In this document: in pieces, positions 24,412 to 37,185 of the stretch
Position numbering within the stretch: the stretch's first letter is position 1
Layout: each line of letters opens with the position of its first letter
Source: Panagrolaimus kolymaensis
Lineage: Eukaryota > Nematoda > Chromadorea > Rhabditida > Panagrolaimidae
Direction: 5' to 3'
DNA length: 64,000 nt
NCBI GenBank assembly: GCA_028622995.1
Contig: JAJQJQ010000041.1
Location: 124,001-188,000, forward strand
Position numbers and translations under genes: made by a program
The notes under the pieces: model-generated
The model's input: only the letters and a program-made list of their open reading frames with translations
Told to the model about the DNA's origin: nothing
Database searches by the model: none

Positions 24412-27400
24412 TTTCTTCAACTTTTTTTCTTCATCATTTAACTGTTTTTTTATTCCTTTGATTTATTTCCCACTTTTTCTTCGCAGTTTTTTAAATTCAT
24501 TTTTTGTTTTGTTTTTTTCTAAAAATTATTTATTCCTTTTTTTTTCGTTTAACCAAACTTGCCATCACGATCATTTTTTATTTTTTGCCATTATCTTTTC
24601 GATCGATCACCCTTTTTTGCGCCTAATATCTTTTTTTTGTAAATGCGAGTAGTAATTCTTTTGCCCTGAACAATTTGCTCAAAGCTTATGTAAATATATT
24701 TCCGCAACAGTTTTTTATCTATGTTTTTTATAATTTGGTTTTTAAAGACAATAAATTTTATTCAAAAATATTAGTTTGGGATTGATCCTTGGAGAACTCA
24801 GTTTTAAAATTGCCACGTAAAATAAATTACACATTAAAATTAGGATCAACAGTTTTTCTAAAAGATAGCTTTTGATTATCTATCTGCTCCTGCAAGCATT
24901 AATGGTGTCAATTTTTTTTTCAAGTTTTCAATTTGCAGTTTCATTTCTTTTCAATGTGTTTTTTTGTTGATAAGAAGCAGAAAATAATGAGAGCTTTCAA
25001 AATTTTTTTCACTATGACAGTTTAATTTAAAAACTATATTTAAGAAAAATGACAAACCTTACAGTTTACAAAATATATATGAATAAATGGTTTTGGGACG
25101 AGGAATGTTTTTTTATTTCATCAATCGGAACAAATGAATACAGTTTTATTTTGTATATGCCATTTATCATTCCTTTTTTCCCAATGATTCATAAACAACA
25201 GTCCTTCTTTTTAAATAAATATAATCAATTATTCGTCAGTTAATCATAAAAAAATTCTTTATATTTTCAAGTGTGTTAAATCCTAATGTATGGTTTATTT
25301 TTTACATAAAAAAACAAATAGAAAGAAGCAGTTTAATAAATTATAAAAATAAATTAAAGCAAAAATTAAAGATTGTATTAAAAAAATGCAAATAACAAGA
25401 AAGCTACTCAGTTAAAAAATGCTAACCTAATTATTAAAAAGGCTATAAAGCTTTTCGATTGATTAAACAATGATTTTTTAACGTTTCCACAGTTTTTTTA
25501 ATCAAAGGAAAAAATAAAACTTCTACAGCAGGGTTGCATTGGTTTTCAGTTATTTAATTTAATTTGTAATTTGTGCAAATTATGGCCACAAAAATAAATT
25601 ATTCAAAATTAAACAATAAAAGTATGTCCACAGTTTTCATTCTTTTATCAATGAAGATTTAGCCAATGTCAGTTTTATTTTGGTTACCTATAAAATTTAT
25701 TAATATAAATGTTTATACTCAAGAACAGTTTTTTAAGTAAATTGTTGCAAGATTTGCATTTATTTTTTTAAAGGAAAATACAAATCATTTGATATTTCGG
25801 TGTTTCTGTTTTTTCAACATACAAAGAATGTCTTTTTTAGTTAATACTAAACGCAGCAATTGAAGTTGACAGTTAAAGAAAATTTTGAAAGTTGTTATAA
25901 TTTATTGAAAATATAAACAGTTTTAAAAAGAAATTTTTTCATGTTTAAGAGTTCATAAACAGTTACTCTTTTCACTTTGAAGATCTGATTCTTCCCATAT
26001 TTAAAAAGATTTTAAAAGGTTGCAGTTATATCCGTACTTAAAAAAAGATATTAAATAAAGAAAAATAGAAGGTCATTCAGGTTGACACTCAAAAACACAG
26101 TTTTTTTCTTAACTTTTTTTTTTCAGCCTTTTTATTAAAATAATCAAAAGGGCCAAAATACACAGTTTTATAATTATTTTTATATGAGTAATGAATATTA
26201 TGATCCTTAAATCACAGTCATTCCTTTTAAATAAATACAATAAATGGAGAAACAGTTAAACATAAAAAAATTCTTCCTTTTTAATTTCAAGGGTGTAAAA
26301 TCTTAAAGTATGCTTTACTTTTACATGAAAAAATAGAAACTGACAGTTAATATATATTAAAAAGTTAATCAATGAAAGAAGCAGTTTAATAAAAAAAAGA
26401 ATTAAAGAAAAAACAAAAGAAAATATTTAAAAAATGTTATGAAAAAACTGCTCAGTTAAAAAATACTCATTTAATTATAAAAAGGCAATAAAGCTTTTCG
26501 ATTTATTAAACCAAAAAAAAAATAAACTTTTCAACACAGTTAAATTTAATCGTTTTAAAGAGTCAATTTCAATTTTAAAAAAATAATTTGTGTTTGAAAA
26601 CAAAAATTCTTAAACATATGTTTAAACTTGGCGACGCAGTTTTTAAGAGAAAAAGAAGAAAAAAAGCTTAAGTTTCCCTCCAATTATTTATTACACAATT
26701 TAATACTTTCTCCACCGCATATCTGCTTGTCGATTCGAATTTCAAATTAATTGCGCCTATTTTTAATTTGGTTATGTTTGTAGACTTTTTTGGAATAAAG
26801 AAACAGCTCACATAAGTGCTACAGTTTTTAATGTTATGAAATTTAAATTTAGCTTATGCGTCTTTTGAACCTTTGAAAAGTTATATTTTTGGAGCCTCAA
26901 ACATAAAGCATACATAGTTCAAAACAGTTTTAATGATTTGTATAATAAAGTTTTATTTTTCTTTAATCCAGTACGCAAGTCCTATGTCAGTTTAATTTTT
27001 ATTATAAAAATCTTTATCATTTTTAATGATCGATTATTTTAAAGAATTGGCAGTTAAATTAAAAAATATTAAAGCATAATTCCAGCAAGAAAAAAAGTTG
27101 GAAAAAGAAACCCACTGAACAAACGTGGAATCCAAAAAATGATAGAGAAACACACTACTAACAAAGTTTTCAATTATATTTCACATTCACAAAATATTTT
27201 AATTGACATTTTTATTTTCGAAATAATAATTTGTTTTTTAGTTAATAAAAATCAAAAAATATTTTACAAGATTCAGTTAAATTTGAAATTTTTGGGAAAA
27301 AAGGTAAAGATGAGAACAAGGATGGCAGTTTCAAAATTTTATTTTAAGTTTAATTTTAATGTAAAGAAAAATAAATTATTTGGCCTCGGCTATCAATTTT

Positions 27401-30400
27401 AAGATTTTTTCATTTAGTGGAATTAAGCCGTACACCAAATTTAAATTTTCTCGACCACAGTTTTAATTAATTTTTATAAAAATCCGAAACTTACCACAGT
27501 TTTAAAATTATATGAATAAAATGAAAAATAGTAAGCAGTTTTATTTTTTTAAATAGTCGAATTCGTAAAAAAAATCACAAGAGTTTGTATAAAAAAAATT
27601 AAAAACGCTTGTCTCAAGTTTTTAGTATCAATTTATTATTCTCTACAGTTTAATTTTGTTATTATAAAAATGGTACTTTCATTTTTTAAAATTTTTTTTT
27701 CTTCAAATGATGACACTGTGACTAACAGCCATTCCCTCTTTTTTTCTTTAACATATGTGGCAGTGAGAAAAAAAACATCAGAGTCTTCCCCTTTGCTCAC
27801 TTTTCCCTAACAGTGTCGTCAGCGTTCCTCCTCATTTTTTTATTTTTTATCCTTCTTTTCTTCTTTTTTCTTTGCAGCCTCTTTCATGTGCAGCAAAGCA
27901 GCCAAAACGTGAAATGGGGAAAAAAAGAAAGAAAAACAATCGATTGATGCGTGTATGTAAAAAAGGGTGAAAAAAATATACCATAAAAATATACAACGCT
28001 GCGCCAGTCATTTAACACAGTTTTTAAATTTTAAATACAAAAAACAATTTAAAAATTTATTAAAACAGCGTAGTTTTTTTAGAAAAAGAAAAAAAATTAG
28101 ATATATTGCAGAATGGTATCCAGTTATTCAATTAAATTAAATTAAAGATTTGTGGAAATTATGACCAGGAAAGATCGCAGATATTCAAGAAACTGACAGT
28201 TAAATAAATTTCTAAATATATTTCGTGCACATAATTAATTAAGAGTCAACTATTTAAATTTTAAAAATAAACAAAAATTTGAATTATTAAATTAAATTCA
28301 AACAATGGGTAGTTTTACTCTCTTTAATTTGTTGTATAATGAAGCAAATAAAATTATGCAGTTAATAAATTTTTTTATCAGTTCTTTTCAGTTTTTTCTC
28401 CAAGAAATTTTTATTCTCAATGCATTTCATTACCGATAAAAAGAATATACAGTTTCAAAGTGACAAATCAAAAATTTTTCGTGTATAAAAGAGTTAAAGA
28501 CACAAAAAATAAACCAGTTATAAAAAAATTTATCTCAATTCCAATAATGGTCGAAAAATGGAATCAAAAATATTCTTCTTTTTAAACAATGACCAGTTTA
28601 TCAACGCAGTTTTAATTTATTTAATTGTCTTTTTTCCATTTTGAAACTTTATGGTGTGATAATATGGTTACAGTTTTTATTGTCAAAGCATGGCTTTGTA
28701 AATACCCAATACCCTCATATTTAATCAGTTTATAAGAGGCTCTAAAAGAAATTTCAAATCCGACAATTTTCTCTCAATCGATTTCTTTAATATATCAAAA
28801 CCCAAAAATAATTTTTACTAAAATATTAACGTTTGCAGTTTAGAAGTTTTACAAAATTTTTATATGTGAATAAAAAAATTTAAACTAAGAGTGAATGTGA
28901 TCCAGTTAAAACTTAATTAAACCTCAAAACTAAATCAAATCTAACAAACACGTACGTACACATAAAGACAGTTAATTTTTTTCTAATAATTATTTCTTCT
29001 CATTTTTTTCATCTTTTTCAATTATTCAAAGGTTTTCAATTTATGTTTTACAAAAAAAAGAACATTTTTGTTGGGAAGACTTTCAAGATGATTTTCTTTG
29101 CTCAGTTTTTTTACTTAACTATTTTATTTTTGATTTTAAAACAGATAATAGCAAAGCATTAAAATTCAGTTTAAAAAAATACCTTTATTCACTGAACTCA
29201 GTTATTATAATACAGTTATGATTTCTTTTCTTTTTCCCTCTTGTCTCTTACGTAGCCCATATAATGCAGTTTTTAAATTATTCAGTTGTAATAATAAAAA
29301 AAAACGCAACAACAACGTCAGTTATAATTTTTATTTAAAATATATTGTTTTTTGAGATCTGTTTTAAAAACATTTTATATTTAAATTTTTTTCACATCAA
29401 TATCAAGAAAAATTTTGGAGTTTTTAAAATAAAAAGATTTAAGACAACTAAACTCAACATTAAACAGTTTTAAATACATTTTTTAATATTGAAAGAGTCC
29501 AATTGAAATAAAAAACATAGTCCAAATAATGAGTAATTTTTTAACCAAATTAAATTTATGCTTTAAATAAAAATTATTGAAAAGATCAGTTTTTTTTTCT
29601 ATCTGTAGTTTAATAATTTTTTTTTGTAAATGGTTTATGTATAAAATAAATCGAGCATAGATTTACAAAATAAAGTTTTCAACAACGTGTCTGAATCTTC
29701 AGTTATTTTTTCTTTTCGATGTAATTAATTAATTTTTTTCTCGTTTTGCTTTTTCAATTTTTTTAATTCTTTGAAAGCCAATGACCTTTTTTTCATTTTT
29801 TTTTTGCGATTGAAATTACCATATCCTTTCTTTATTTCTTTTTTGGCGGCAAATTCAAATGAGAATGAGCAATAACAACAACAAAAAAAAATCAAATAAA
29901 AATAATCGTTGTTCCATTTCTCCTCTTTTTTTCCCTAAAAAGCCGCCTTGCCACCACGACGACGACAGTCAACCAACTAAAAAAATAAAAACTACCAACA
30001 TCAAAAAAAAAACGGTGGTGGAAAGTGGTAGTGTAACAGCAGCAGTGCAAGGACATGAAAAAAAAAATATTGTGAAGAACGAAGAAAAAAACCCAAAAGC
30101 GATGAGAAAAAAAATATATTTGGTGGGGGGAAGACAAGAGGAAGCGTAAAAAATATTAGCGAACGCACAAAAGATTGGGGGACTAATATGTTTTTTTTCT
30201 TTTCTTTGCTGTAGCAGTAGGAGAAGCAGCAGTGAAGAAAAAAAAAATACATACGTATGAACGTCAAAAATAAATGCTCTCTCTCTCTTTCTATCTCGTT
30301 TTCTATGTTTTTTTCTTTCTTTCTTAAACTCTATCTTTTTTTTTATCTCCTCCTCATCAAGCCTGTCTGCTGCCTTGCCTGCCTGAAAAAAAACCAGCCC

Positions 30401-31924
30401 AATTTTCTTTCTTTTTTTCTTTATTTCTCTGTCATTATTGTTTCTTCTATGCAAAGCAGGGAAAAGGAGTTAGTTGCTCTTCCAAAAAACGGACAAACAC
30501 CAAACGCATGCAGTTAGTCGTTACATACATTTTTTTTTGTTGTTGAAATGACTCTGCAAGAAGATAGAGAAAAAAAAATGGAGAAAAACGCGAACAACGA
30601 AGCCGCCGCCGCCTTGCGTTTTTTCCTTTTTCCTTTTTCACCCTTTATATTTTATATTTTATTTTTTTCTTTCTGCAACAACAGCACAGAGAAAAAAGAA
30701 ATACGCCAGCCAGCCAGCCTGCCTGCCTTTTTGCTTTCCATTTTTTTTCTTTCTTTTCCTTTTCACATTCAAATCTTTTTTGATGCTGCTTCTTTGTTTC
30801 TTTATTTTTTTTACCATTAAAAACCCGGGAAAAAATATTTGATAAAAATTTTTTTTGGTAAAATTTCAAAAACTTTGGGGTTTTATTTATCTAAATTTGG
30901 TATTCTTTGGCAGTTTAATAAATTCTCGGACAGTTAAAAATTGATTTTTTGGAGGCCTCCAAAACACCAAAAATAAAGAGTTTCAGTTAAACATAAAAAA
31001 TTACTGTTTAAATTTAATGAAATTTTTTAAAACTTTTAATTTAAGTTCGCCACTAAATGAACTAATAGCTTGCCAAATTTCTAAAAAATTGCTCAGTTAC
31101 TTTTTGAAAAACAAACGTTCGGAGGTTAAAGTCTACGGTACGACCTTTGAAGAAAAAATCGATTATTTTTCGTTGGCTTTTTAAATTTAAAGCGCTCATA
31201 TTTTTTTAATCAAAAATCTAGAGAAATGAAAACACTATTTCTTCCAGTTTTAAATCCAAAAATAAAAATCAAAGTATACAAAATCTTCCAGTTACAGTTT
31301 TATTTTTTTTTTGTTGTTGCTTATTTTAACTCTAACTTTGGAGTCTCTCTTAAGCCATTTTTGTTCGCAACATCTGATCAACTCAGTTTTAATCATCAAA
31401 AATTTAAATAAACGGTTATAAATTATTTTCAGTTAACGGCCTCCACTCACATCTTAAATTCTTTCATTGATTTTTTTTAATCCGAAACTTAAAAACGCTT
31501 TATAAAACAAATTTTTTTCCGATTGGAACGTAAGCATGCAGTTTTACTCTAAAATTAAACCACGATATGAAGAACTTTCATATGGCCCAGGTTCCAATGC
31601 TACAGTTAAAAAAATCTTTGATTTGTTTTACTCCGAAATTATGAGACTCCTTCTAAATCAAATTTGTTTTTTCAATTTTCCTTTCCAGTTTTTTTTACAA
31701 ATAAATTATATTTGAGTTTGCAAACGTTGCATTATTAACTCTTATATTTTAGCCAAAAAATTTCAAAATTTCTTTTTTAACCTGATTGACAGAAATTCGC
31801 TCCAGTTTAATAAATATATCCATTATTTATATAGTAATTTTTTGTTAGCATTCAGACTTCCCAATTTCTTATCCATTTTTACTAAAAAAATAAAACAAAC
31901 CAAAGTTTGCTAAAAAAAAGGACT

Positions 31925-32045
31925 TTCTTTACTTTAACGGGGCATGAATTTTTTTCATCGAAAATTTGAATCTTTAACAATGAAAAGAAAAAATATTTTC
32001 GATGCTCAAGAATGAAAACTTCCTTTGCCCCGTTAAAGTAAAGAA
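31925..32045. repeat. Imperfect hairpin (possible small MITE relic)
   Basis: Arms 31,925-31,944 and 32,026-32,045 are perfect 20 bp reverse complements (TTCTTTACTTTAACGGGGCA). A second 10 bp pair (CATCGAAAAT at 31,956-31,965 with 31,995-32,004) extends the stem. No target duplication is obvious. Confidence 0.7.
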
Positions 32046-35000
32046 AACCCAAAAAAAAATTTTATTTCCCTTAATCCTGAATGACAGTTTAAAAATTTCT
32101 TTACTTTGATCTAACCCAAAGAAAAAATCAATCCAGTTTTAAAAATCCATTACTTTATTAATAAATATGGCAAAATAATATTTTAAAAACCCTTTTCACC
32201 AAAAGAAAATATAATTTTCCAACACTCTTTTATTTTTCTTAGTTGTTGTTGAAATATTTTTTTTATTTGGTGGTGTTACTGTTGTCTGTCACAAGGGTTA
32301 GTGAGTGAGGTGCTCTATGTGTTCTCTCTCTTTCACTAATGCATGAGCAAATATATGTGTGTATGCGTTTCGTTTCACTTTTATTTTTAGTTTTTAGTTT
32401 TTTTGGGGTCGTCGTTGTTGTCGGCTATTTTTTTATTTTTAGTTAGTTTTATTTTTTGTTTGAGAGTCTCGTTGTTTTTCAAATTGATATATTTATTTTC
32501 ACTCCTTTCATAGTTTTCCCCCCAAAAAACAAATTTTTTTGTTATTAAAGGCCTTTTTTGTTTTTTCAAGGAAATTATAAACTTTTTGTTGATAGGGATT
32601 ACTTTTAGAAAGTTTGATTTGATGATTCCATAGAACTCAGTTTAAAAAAAATTATTGAAAGTTTTGTAGATGGGTCAAATGTCGATTTTTTTTTCTTATC
32701 TAAAAAGCCTATCAAGTATCAGTTTTTCTTTTTTGCCGCTTCAAGGACAAATAATTTTTTCGTTGTGTTTAAAGCTCTTAGATTTTTAATTTTATTAATC
32801 AAAAGCGTGCTTCTCATGTTTTTGATATCAAAAAGTTAAACGTTGTAGCACAGTTTTGATTTTTCCCTTTAAATTTTTCAAAAAGCAAGATTAATGAGCC
32901 GAAAATCATGGTACTTCTAATCTTCTTTCCCTCTCCTTTGCTATCATTATCTTGAGATAAATGTCATTCAGTTTTTTTATATGTAAAATTTCTTGGCTTT
33001 TTAATATCAAAAAAAGTTAAGAAAACGTTTTGTATAAAAAGTTTAGAATTAAAAATATGGTTAAAAATCATATTCAGTTTTAAATTCCTATTTATATAAA
33101 TTTTTATTTCCCAAAATCTCTTACAATACTCAGTTTTTTTAAAATCAAAAAAGATGTTTTACAAATTTTTTTAAGCATTTTGAAGCTGGTCCAGTTTTTT
33201 TATTCTTGAATCATTATCCAAAATTTTGGCAGTGTTTGGCAATGATTTGAAGTGTCATAAACCAAATTTTCGTGCTACACAGTTAAAAATCATTTATTAT
33301 TTTTTCGCTTATTTTAATTCCATTTTTTGCATTTATAATTAAAAACTACCGTCATAGTAATTTCCAGTTATTTTTAAATTACAGTTATTAACTATATAAT
33401 TAAAAATTCCTTCTACACAGTTTGATATTATTCTTCCATAAAAATTTTTCTTTTTACAATATTATTATTTTAAACTTATTTTATAAAAAAACTATTTTTT
33501 ATATGTCTTGTTTATTACAGTTTCTTTATTCTTTTTCTGTTGGCATGCAAAAATTGTCGCTTGTTTTTCAATAACCAACCAGTACACAGTTTTTTTTGTT
33601 GTTTCGAAGAATCCAAATTCATTTTAAATAAATTAATTAGTGGGGATTGGATATGGAAAGTCAGTTAAAAAAATTTGTTCTTGCCTGTAAAAAAAAACCA
33701 AAGCAGTTTTATTTTGTTCAAATAAACTCACTAACCTAAAACACGTATCAGTTATTATATGCCTATAATATTATCAATACACAGTTTTAATTTTTTTTAT
33801 GAACGTCGATTATAATCTTGTAATGAGACAACGCTTATACCATTAGTTTTTTTTGTACAAAACTGTAATTTACTTCACAGTTTTTATTCTTTAATAAACC
33901 CCAATGGTTTTTTTAATCCAATTCAAAACAGAATAAAACAGTTAAAAAAAAGCTTTTGTTCTTGCCGTCATTTTTTTTGGAAAGGCTTTCTCAGTTTTTT
34001 TTATTGTTTTTAAATTTTAGTATTTTTCTTTTTATAAAAGACATTGGCAGATTCTAAAAAACAGGCATTATTTTATTAGTACAGTTTAATTTCCCAAATA
34101 TTTTATTCCAAAAAAACATTTTTTTGTCCTTTTATTTTCCATTCCTCATTTTTCTTATTATTATTTTTTAATTTTCACCTTTTAAAAAGAAAAAAATAAT
34201 ATTTGTTGTTAGACTACAAATTATTAATACATATATTAGTTGTTTTTTTTGTTTTGTTTGTCTCATTTTTTAGTAGTCAGTCTACCATAATTTCGTACAT
34301 ATGGGTGTTCAATTTATTATTTAAGTCATGTGTCTCGGATTAATTTTCATTTTATTTTATTATTATTTTTCGTTTAATATTTTTTTTAAATATCAATGAA
34401 GGATTTATTTTTTACTTTTATATTTTTTTGTTACTTTTGAATTAATAACAAACATCAGCCCCAAGAAGAAGAAGAATGAGGAGGGTTGGAGGGTTTCTTA
34501 ATTTATCATATTATATTTTATTAAATTTATTATCAGCCTTTTTTCCCAAAGTTCACAGTTTTAATTTTAGAATTTTTTTCGTGAGTTCTATATTTATTGA
34601 TTCCACAAAAAAATAATTTCCAACAGTTTTATACCAAAATAAACTAATCATGTTCTTTTTTTCTTTTAAATGTAAAATACTAAAAAATTAATGAAAAGTC
34701 AAGACAGTTTTAAAAATTCTTATTTTATCGCAAAATTTTTGTGGCAATACTGAATCTCACTTTTATTTTGATACTTTCACACAGTTATATCTCATTCGTT
34801 TTTGATAAAAATATTTTACTGATCCCAATAAAATTCCATTTCCTCCTTACAAATATGTGTTCAGTTTTTATTCTCTATTTTCTTAGATCTTAATACAGAA
34901 AAGACAGTTTTTGTTTATTTTTCATTAAGTTTTAAAGCAAATTTTTCTAAAAAAAATTATATAAAACCATCATCATTTCTTGAAAGATAGTTTATTTTCG

Positions 35001-37178
35001 AAAAAAAAGCCAAAGAATATTTTGGTAAAGAATTTTTTAATTTTGTGAATAAAAAAGACATTAATTCACATGGTGCACAAAAAAAGAATATTGCAAACTT
35101 TCATTTAAAAATGAAAGAAGAAAAGCCAAACCCAAATATAAAATCGTGCAGTTTTCTTTTAAATGGTTAGAAATATATAATCGTCAAAATCCTGCCGCAG
35201 TTTTTTTTCTAAAAAATTCCTCAAAAATTCAATTTATATTTTCATCATTCAGTTTAATATGAAAAATATTTGTAAATTTTTAAATCCAAATTTATTCTAT
35301 TTCAGTTTTCACTAATTCTAAACTTTTTTTTTCATTTTTTTTTTGTTTGAGTTAACCAAACTTGCTTCTGACAAAAAAAGTAAACCAATTCGCAGTTTTT
35401 AAACTAAAAAAATAAAATTAAAAATATCTTTTTTCTCCCTTTTTTTATAATTAAGAAAGATCAAAAAGAGGCAGACAACCACAAGCTTTCATCACCAGTT
35501 TTTCTTTTCCACCAATTTTAAATTGTTTTTTCTCTTCATTCGAGTGAGGGATGGATTTTGTAATGATTATTCATCGATAAAAAAATTGCACATTTCACTT
35601 TTATCATTTCCTTGTTGTTGCTAAAAATAAGAAATGTTTCATTATTATTTTTTTCTTTCACATTTTTTGAATATCGATTCAAACGACAAAAAAGTAAACT
35701 TGATTTCCGGTTTATTATTGTGGTTTCAGTTTTTTTATATATGACTTAAATATTTGTCATTTCTATCCCGGGTAAATTTTTATCGACCCAACTATCCCTT
35801 ATGATGTAAATAATGCAGTTTTATTTGGGCTTTTTCTTATTTCCTTAAAATTGACAACCTTACAGTTTTTTTATACAGCTTAAAATATTTCATATTTGAA
35901 AGCATTAACCCATTTTGTTCATTTCTTATCCAAGTTTAATGAACTATGCTGATAAAAACGACAGTTTTATTTAACTTTTATTCTTCCTTTTATCCAGTTA
36001 CCTTTATTTTTAAGCATATTTTTTCAAAAAAGTTTTCTTAATATTTATATTTAAATTTATTTTTGTTTAAATTTTCGAGGTTAATTTTTTAATATTGCCG
36101 TATCCGCAATAATGGATGACAGTTTTATTTTCAAAAACACATTATAAATAAATTTACAGTTTTTTTTGTATAATTTTTAATACTTTTTTATAAACGTCTT
36201 TTGCCATTCTCGCTGGGTTAATTTGATGCAGTTATGTTCTTTTTTTTAACCATCTGTCCATAATTAAATATGAAAAGTCAGTTTAAAATAGAAATTTTAT
36301 ACTCCCAAAAAAATCCACCGGCCTCAGTTTTCTTTGATTCAATCTTGATTTTTAGATCACAGTTTTCAAAACTTTTATTAAATTTTTACGACAATAATTA
36401 ACAGGTTTTTTTTATTTTTGAGTTCGTAATTCATCCCAGCTTTATGTCCGTAATCAGAGTCAATAAAAAAATTTACAGTTTTATTTTTTGTAATAATTTT
36501 TATGGCAAAAATTTCATTGCTTTTTTTAAATCAATTCGCAAATCAATGCAGTTTTTTCTTGCTTACTAAATTATCAATAAGTATTAAACATTTTTATTTG
36601 TGTTTTATGCTTCTATTCATTTCGTAGCACCTCAGTTTTCTTTAACCCGGCATTATAATGTGGCCCAGTTTTATTATATTTTTATTTAAATTTTACGACA
36701 AAAAATAGTTGTCTTTTTTTAAACATTTCTTTATTCGTGGGAGACCTCAGTTTTATTTGCTTATTCTGCTTCCCTAAGAAAAACTGCATAGTTTTTAAAA
36801 AATTCATAATTTTTATAAGCTTTTTCCTCTCATCTTTGCCCCTTGCATTTGGTATGTCTGTTACATATGATATTTTTTCAATCACTATTTTTTTACGCAG
36901 TTTTTTTCTTTAATTTTAAAATTATTTAAAGATGGATTTAAGCCACCGGGTAACGATTTCTCCCAGTTTTATGCCTTGAAAAAATTTATTTGAATTCGTA
37001 TACTTTAAAACTTTTATTCATTTTTGTCTTTTGAATTTTTTTTTAATTTCACGTGAACGATTAAAAAAATAAATACCATTCATTCGCTTGCTATTTTTGG
37101 ACTCCCCAATATTTTTTTATCAACAGAGTTTTTATTTTTAGAACGCAAAATTCATTGTTTCATTTTTTTATTATCTTC

Positions 37179-37180
37179 AG
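37179..37180 (+). other. Probable spliced-leader acceptor of BAH gene 1
   Basis: TTATCTTCAG ends five bases before the ATG at 37,186. The very short leader suggests trans-splicing. Confidence 0.55.
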
Positions 37181-37185
37181 AGACA

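Larger units (their letters stand above)
24160..37180 (-). repeat. Motif field with opposite polarity (CAGTT on +)
   Basis: This 13 kb stretch has no supported gene. The motif of the left part is here in reverse complement: CAGTT followed by A/T (usually CAGTTTT, CAGTTAA or CAGTTAT). In 35,101-36,980 I counted 24 CAGTT and one AACTG on +. Bases just 5' of CAGTT are often GC-richer (for example the CCACCGGCCT run near 36,320), mirroring the left side. Motif-poor patches lie at about 27,650-28,015, 29,840-30,500, 30,510-30,905 and 32,140-32,635; the second and third are rich in CT/GA tracts. A 20 bp inverted repeat lies at 31,925-32,045. Confidence 0.85.

Noticed and set aside
29859..30869. Cluster of overlapping Lys/Phe-rich frames on both strands
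   Set aside because: Both strands are open because the DNA is low-complexity A/T and CT/GA runs; no conserved motif.
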